The position numbers were made by a program, and so were the translations under genes. The notes beneath the pieces are model-generated. The model saw only the letters and a list, made by a program, of their open reading frames with translations, made no database searches and was not told where the DNA came from. Positions 5,013-8,512 of a stretch of 8,512 nt of DNA are shown piece by piece (position 1 is the first letter of the stretch; every line of letters begins with the position of its first letter). The DNA comes from Pseudomonadota bacterium (lineage in GTDB: Bacteria > Pseudomonadota > Gammaproteobacteria > CAMYNG01). The stretch lies in NCBI GenBank assembly GCA_020347585.1, contig CP070733.1:806562-815073 (forward strand), in the 5' to 3' direction.

Positions 5013-5978
5013 TCAGCTGCCCGCGATCCCGCCCACCCAGAAGGCATGATCCTTGTCCAGAAACTCGTCGTATGGAATGTAGTGCGAGCCGTCGCAGGAA
5101 AATGTCAGTCCTACCACGCCATTGAATATATTCAAAGTACCCGAGCGCAGGTAGAGCATCTCGTCCATGAAACGCAATTGGCGAAACCCGTCGAGCACCG
5201 CACGTACCCGGTCCGCGGGCACCGCCGCATCGTTCGGGTATAACCGACGCGGATAAGCAAGGCAGGTATCCGGATCGGTCAGCGCCGCACTGTCCAACAG
5301 CCGGTAGCGGTAGGGATCGTCGTACAACCAGATCACCGCACGGCTGCTGGAAAAATGCAGCATCACGTGGAACAGGCCATGATCGATCACGAGTTCCTCG
5401 ATCAAACCCAACACGTCGTCTACCCGGCGGTCCATCTCGCTTTCGACCCGGGTCTGGTGAAACACTGTGCCGCGTATGGACGGATCACCCTTGATTTGCT
5501 GCCAGTAGCGCGGCTCCTCGTAAAGTTCGCGTGTTAACGGAAGATCACGCAGGTCGAAGTCCGCACCTACAAATCCCAAAACCCGGTGCTCTGCATCTCG
5601 CACGATCTGGATGGCGGTGAGCGAAGGACGACGTGCCCGCAAGCTTATGTAGGCCTCGGACAGGACAAAGTCCTGCGCCGGAACGATCTCGCTAACGTAG
5701 GGTCGCTGCGACCTGTCGCGCCCAAAATCTTTCTGGATATATCCTTCGCGGCTGACATTGTCGCTGATCTGCACAGCGTTGGTATCGAGGGCGTAAAGGA
5801 ACTTGCAATAGGGCATCGCGCTCAGGGCCCCTGCCAATGCGGCGTCGAGGCGCGCACGGTCACCCCACACTTCGCTGCAGGCTTGCGCTGCGCGCGCCAG
5901 CGATTCCGCTACCATGCCGGCAAGCTCTTCGCGCTGACGCGTGACGCTGGCCTGCAATGTCTCTTTGGGCGGCTTCAT
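5013..5978 (-). CDS. Soluble PDC/Cache sensor domain protein
   Basis: A 321-residue protein with no signal peptide or membrane segment. Residues about 50-147 look like a PDC (Cache) sensor fold: KFLYALDTNAVQISDNV, FGRDRSQRPYVSEI, FVLSEAYISLRARRPSLTAI and the final strand VLGFVGADFDLRDLP. The RDRSQRPY and GADFDL blocks resemble ligand-pocket elements of PDC sensors in chemoreceptors and histidine kinases. An N-terminal helix of about 40 residues precedes it. The rest (about 170-321) is not recognised; no kinase, GGDEF, EAL or methyl-accepting domain is present. PDC domains usually lie outside the cell membrane, so a free cytoplasmic one is unusual. The frame could start at a TTG two codons earlier; I chose ATG 5978-5976, although no strong ribosome binding site is seen. 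It lies 117 bases upstream of the phosphoribulokinase homologue on the same strand, perhaps co-transcribed. Confidence 0.7.
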   Translation of the reverse strand: MKPPKETLQASVTRQREELAGMVAESLARAAQACSEVWGDRARLDAALAGALSAMPYCKFLYALDTNAVQISDNVSREGYIQKDFGRDRSQRPYVSEIVPAQDFVLSEAYISLRARRPSLTAIQIVRDAEHRVLGFVGADFDLRDLPLTRELYEEPRYWQQIKGDPSIRGTVFHQTRVESEMDRRVDDVLGLIEELVIDHGLFHVMLHFSSSRAVIWLYDDPYRYRLLDSAALTDPDTCLAYPRRLYPNDAAVPADRVRAVLDGFRQLRFMDEMLYLRSGTLNIFNGVVGLTFSCDGSHYIPYDEFLDKDHAFWVGGIAGS

Positions 5979-6117
5979 GGCCAACTATCATCCGCGGTTT
6001 CCATGACAACCGTATGGTAAGGTGAACGTGTCGTGTGGGAAAGCGAAACCGCCCCCGCAAATCCTGCTCTTGCCTGAAACGCGCGGCCACCACCACCTCG
6101 TTACCGCGCAAGGTGTG

Positions 6118-6126
6118 TGATATTCT
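6118..6126 (+). promoter_or_regulatory. Candidate extended -10 promoter for the plus-strand pair
   Basis: TGaTATTCT fits the extended -10 pattern TGnTATnnT and lies in an AT-rich patch in the 184-base divergent gap between the PDC gene and the plus-strand gene. There is no good -35 box. The leader to ATG 6163 would be about 30 bases. A TAATAT at 6141-6146 is an alternative but would leave almost no leader. Confidence 0.3.
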
Positions 6127-6162
6127 TGATAACTGATCGTTAATATGCGGCAATGAGATCGT

Positions 6163-6564
6163 ATGACCATGAGCGCTGACGAGAAAACTTCCGAACTCAA
6201 GATGGACCCCGCGGCACTGTACCGCGAGGACGTGTTTACCGACCGCAAGCTTGGCACCATTCGTATGATGACGCCAGTCACCAGCGCCGGCGAACCCGAC
6301 GTGGCACGCAAGGTGCTGTACGCTGGCCAGGCGCAGCTGCTGACGCCCGTCGGCACATTGCCGCTAAGTTTCGAGATCGACGCAGATTCGCTTGCCGACG
6401 CCATCGAGAAGTTTGCCGGCGCAGCACAGATCGCGGTAGATCAGACCATGAAGGAGTTGCAGGAAATGCGCCGCGAAGCGGCCTCGTCCATCGTGGTCCC
6501 CGGAACTGGCATGGGTGGGCCAGGCGGCCTTCCCGGCGGCGGTGGCAAGATCCAAATGCCCTAA
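6163..6564 (+). CDS. Conserved-looking hypothetical cytoplasmic protein
   Basis: A 133-residue protein that I cannot tie to a named family. After a charged N-terminus comes LYREDVFTDRKLGTIRMMTPV, then a strand-rich part with YAGQAQLLTPVGTLPLSFEI, an acidic helix at about 73-90 (ADSLADAIEKF) and a second helix at about 90-110 (VDQTMKELQEMRREAA). The tail from about 113 is a Gly/Pro-rich flexible segment (MGGPGGLPGGGGK). There is no signal peptide, membrane segment or cysteine. ATG 6163 has GAGATC a few bases upstream; an internal ATG at codon 3 is also possible. The codon use and ordered composition support a real gene. It precedes the exported DsrE-like gene by 66 bases on the same strand, so the two may share a transcript. 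The function is unknown. Confidence 0.75.
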   Translation: MTMSADEKTSELKMDPAALYREDVFTDRKLGTIRMMTPVTSAGEPDVARKVLYAGQAQLLTPVGTLPLSFEIDADSLADAIEKFAGAAQIAVDQTMKELQEMRREAASSIVVPGTGMGGPGGLPGGGGKIQMP

Positions 6565-6599
6565 GGGTAAACCCCTACCACGCGCAAGGATCTCACCGG

Positions 6600-6617
6600 A
6601 ATTCAGGCTATTCAGGC
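6600..6617 (+). repeat. Short tandem repeat before the DsrE-like gene
   Basis: ATTCAGGCT ATTCAGGCA is a near-perfect 9-base tandem duplication, followed by another CAGGC. It sits about 14 bases before the GTG start. Its AGG elements could act as weak ribosome binding sites; otherwise no role is apparent. Confidence 0.4.
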
Positions 6618-6630
6618 AACAGGCACCGTC

Positions 6631-7053
6631 GTGAACGCAAAGCCCATTTTCGTCGTACTGGTTTGCGCATTGCTAAGCTGCATGAGCAGCGTGCATGCGG
6701 CGACGCCGAAAAAGATAGTCCTGCAACTCACCGACGCCACGCCGGAGAAGCACGCCTTGGTACTTAACGTTGCCGACAACCTCATGGCGAACTACGGTAG
6801 GGACGCTGAAATCGAGATCGTTGCCTTCGGCCCCGGCCTGCGCCTGCTGCTCGCCGACAGCAAGCACAGCGAGCGCGTTAACCGGCTGGCCGCCAAGGGC
6901 GTACGATTTTCTGCCTGCCGCAACACCTACGCCAAGATGTCGAAAATGACGGGGCAAGAATCGCCCCTGTCGGAACAAGCCGCAGAGGTCAAAGGCGGCG
7001 CGGCACGCATCATTGAGCTGGTGGAACAGGGCTATATCCTCATTCGCCCTTGA
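6631..7053 (+). CDS. Exported DsrE/DsrF-like protein
   Basis: A 140-residue protein with an N-terminal signal peptide (Lys4, hydrophobic IFVVLVCALLSC, likely cut after VHA at residue 23) and a DsrE-like domain from about residue 27 to the end. The domain shows KIVLQLTDATPEKHALVLNVADNL, IEIVAFGPGLRLL, and the GVRFSACRNTY block, whose Cys96 matches the conserved cysteine of this family. DsrE-type proteins carry or relay sulfur on cysteine, and periplasmic members are common in sulfur-oxidising and other proteobacteria, where their role is poorly defined. The LLSC at 14-17 could alternatively be read as a weak lipobox. The start is GTG 6631, with a poor ribosome binding site. It ends 5 bases from the convergent stop of the HExxH gene. 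The family call is fairly secure, the sulfur role is inferred. Confidence 0.8.
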   Translation: MNAKPIFVVLVCALLSCMSSVHAATPKKIVLQLTDATPEKHALVLNVADNLMANYGRDAEIEIVAFGPGLRLLLADSKHSERVNRLAAKGVRFSACRNTYAKMSKMTGQESPLSEQAAEVKGGAARIIELVEQGYILIRP

Positions 7054-7058
7054 ACAAC

Positions 7059-8219
7059 TCACTGTTGCGGCAACGCGCCCGATAACGAGGGCGCCTCAAG
7101 TGCAAGCGGTGCATCGGTAAACAACTGCCGATAGTAGTAGCGATAGCGGTTCACGAGTGCATCCACCAGTTCCGGCTGGGTTTCGATCTTCTCGCATTGA
7201 CACCACTGCTCGCCGTAAATTTGCGGATCCATCCCCAGTTTGCGCGCCGCCTTGAGCGCTGCCGCGCGCTGGTGCAAGTATTCATGGTAGGGCCGTACCG
7301 ATGCATCGCGCACACTGACTGTCAGGTCAATCACCTCCCTGAGCGACATCCGTGCCAGACGCTTCGGATCATGCTTGAGTAGCACGCGCACGGTTTCGTA
7401 GGTGCAGCGATTGGGGCTGTCGGTAAACATCCACAGGGCGCGCACGTGCACCAGGTTGCGTGCAAACGCGGTAATCTCGCCGTGTGCGTGCAGATGCATT
7501 GCCAGGGCATAGGCGTCGGCCGCACTCTCGCGGCGGAACAGGTGGTACTCGCCACCAAACTGCTCCTGTGTCATGGGCGCCCCGCCGTGAAAGCGCGAAT
7601 CCAAACAATGAAACGCCTCGTGATCGAGGGCAAATTCGAGCAGATCCTCGCTATGCAGGTAGCGCGCCGGATGAATACGTCGCGCCACTTCGTCACTCAA
7701 ATCGAGCATGTAACGCGTGGCAAGAAGATCGTCTGCCAGAAAGGTCGCAGGGTTGAGGGTGATAACACAAAGATGCGGGCGGTCCACGACTCCGTCCGGC
7801 GTCACGCCAAACAACGTGGCTGACATGATGTCGTATTCCAGCATCTGGCGCAGCCGCTCAATGGTTACCTCAAGCAATGTTGTGCGCATGTCAGGCGGAT
7901 GTTCGTAGTCGAGCGGAACTGCATCAACTCCGAGCAACGTCAGCAAGGCAACCAGCTCGCCTGACCACTCCTCCCCGCCCTCGAGGTGCATGAACCGTAT
8001 CGACGGAAACGACCGATTGTAGAATGCCAGCTTACGCTTGATAGTTGCGTGCGTGCGTGCCACCGCTTGTGGTGTCGCACGATAGGAGGGATCGGTAAGC
8101 CCGGCGTCCGCCTGCACAGAAGCGTCGGTCGAAATCAGCCCGCCCGCTGCCAGCACCGCCGCGCACAGCATACGGGCAATCGGGGTATTGCCACGCCTCG
8201 GACAAACTCGTCGGTACAT
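7059..8219 (-). CDS. Secreted HExxH protein, putative zinc metallopeptidase
   Basis: A 386-residue protein with a basic n-region (MYRRVCPRRG), a hydrophobic stretch (LCAAVLAAGGL) and a plausible cleavage site after SVQA (about residue 37), so it is probably exported to the periplasm. The motif FALDHEAFHCLD puts HExxH at residues 200-204 (His200, Glu201, His204), and RRESAADAYAL at 229-239 offers Glu231 as a third zinc ligand, the arrangement of gluzincin-type peptidases. I do not recognise the family further; the rest is mostly helical with a Tyr-rich RYRYYYRQ near the C-terminus. ATG 8219-8217 was chosen because it gives a normal signal peptide; the frame stays open to 8360, but that extension is Arg/Cys-rich and unlike protein. 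The ribosome binding site is weak. It is convergent with the DsrE-like gene. Peptidase activity is inferred from the motif only. Confidence 0.7.
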   Translation of the reverse strand: MYRRVCPRRGNTPIARMLCAAVLAAGGLISTDASVQADAGLTDPSYRATPQAVARTHATIKRKLAFYNRSFPSIRFMHLEGGEEWSGELVALLTLLGVDAVPLDYEHPPDMRTTLLEVTIERLRQMLEYDIMSATLFGVTPDGVVDRPHLCVITLNPATFLADDLLATRYMLDLSDEVARRIHPARYLHSEDLLEFALDHEAFHCLDSRFHGGAPMTQEQFGGEYHLFRRESAADAYALAMHLHAHGEITAFARNLVHVRALWMFTDSPNRCTYETVRVLLKHDPKRLARMSLREVIDLTVSVRDASVRPYHEYLHQRAAALKAARKLGMDPQIYGEQWCQCEKIETQPELVDALVNRYRYYYRQLFTDAPLALEAPSLSGALPQQ

Positions 8220-8374
8220 ACTCGACGACTCGGTGCGGGTGCAGCGCGCGGTGCCGATACTATCGCACGGGACGCGGCCTGCCCGGCAGCACGGATACTT
8301 CCGGGTCGAAAACTCGCGAGGAACCTGCGCTTGATCGGCCTGCTGTAGCCGGCACAACACTCACGTTACCAATG

Positions 8375-8512
8375 CTACTTGCACTTCCGTTCGACTACAG
8401 TCTTGCCCATCACAGTCTTGCCGCTCTCACCAGGCGCCGAGCCCAGCGCGGTAGTCGAACCTCCACCTGCGATAACATGGGTCTTGCAGCCAAGGTTGAT
8501 GACCGACTTGCC
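8375..8512 (-). CDS. C-terminal end of an unrecognised protein
   Basis: On the minus strand the frame is open from the window edge to a TAG at 8377-8375, giving 45 residues. The peptide is rich in Gly, Thr and Lys and contains two similar units, GKSVINLGCKT and GKTVMGKTVVERKC, with an AGGGSTTALGSAPGES linker between. The repeat-like pattern and the two cysteines suggest a secreted or surface protein, but nothing is recognised. It ends 156 bases before the HExxH gene starts. A short fragment without a ribosome binding site cannot be fully supported. Confidence 0.45.
   Translation of the reverse strand, partial: GKSVINLGCKTHVIAGGGSTTALGSAPGESGKTVMGKTVVERKCK

Noticed and set aside
4497..5243. 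A 248-residue open frame on the plus strand.
   Set aside because: It lies antisense to the PRK homologue and the PDC gene, shows no family signature and has the composition of a GC-rich shadow frame.
8220..8360. N-terminal extension of the HExxH protein.
   Set aside because: It would place about 47 Arg/Cys/Ser-rich residues before an otherwise normal signal peptide.

Overview
The window looks like chromosomal DNA of a GC-rich proteobacterium, most likely a gammaproteobacterium. The pointers are two YbjQ (UPF0145) genes followed by an M48 peptidase, a DNA-J-related protein of the gammaproteobacterial type, a phosphoribulokinase homologue and a DsrE-like protein. The last two hint at relatives of sulfur-oxidising autotrophs, but no RuBisCO, Dsr or other pathway gene is present, so this is inference. 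I see no tRNA, rRNA, CRISPR array, insertion sequence or phage gene.

Layout. Most genes lie on the minus strand and are read right to left. From the right end: the C-terminal tail of an unrecognised gene (8375-8512); a secreted HExxH protein (7059-8219); a plus-strand pair made of a conserved hypothetical (6163-6564) and an exported DsrE-like protein (6631-7053), converging on the HExxH gene; a soluble PDC/Cache sensor protein (5013-5978), divergent from that pair; a phosphoribulokinase-like protein (3933-4895) joined by a 4-base stop/start overlap to a DNA-J-related co-chaperone (3352-3936); a thiol dioxygenase of the PCO/ADO cupin type (2252-2953); adenylate kinase (1394-2041); and a compact operon of a soluble YbjQ protein, a membrane-anchored YbjQ protein and an M48 metallopeptidase that runs off the left edge.

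The most notable stretch is the 398-base gap in front of the thiol dioxygenase (2954-3351). On the minus strand it holds, in order, a palindrome, a FliA (sigma-28)-like promoter, a complete class-I cyclic-di-GMP (GEMM) riboswitch aptamer with GAAA tetraloop and tetraloop receptor, a strong hairpin, and a stem that buries the ribosome binding site of the dioxygenase. This predicts that a thiol/cysteine oxidase is controlled by motility sigma factor and by c-di-GMP. A second, poorer FliA-like site lies in front of the YbjQ operon.

The second notable item is the phosphoribulokinase homologue. It keeps the fold signatures and P-loop, but by comparison with the Rhodobacter sphaeroides enzyme it has lost the catalytic base Asp42 (Ser here) and several sugar-phosphate-binding residues, and it carries an insertion of about 28 residues. 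It is probably not an ordinary Calvin-cycle enzyme. With the PDC sensor upstream and the coupled co-chaperone downstream it may form a small undescribed sensory or metabolic unit.
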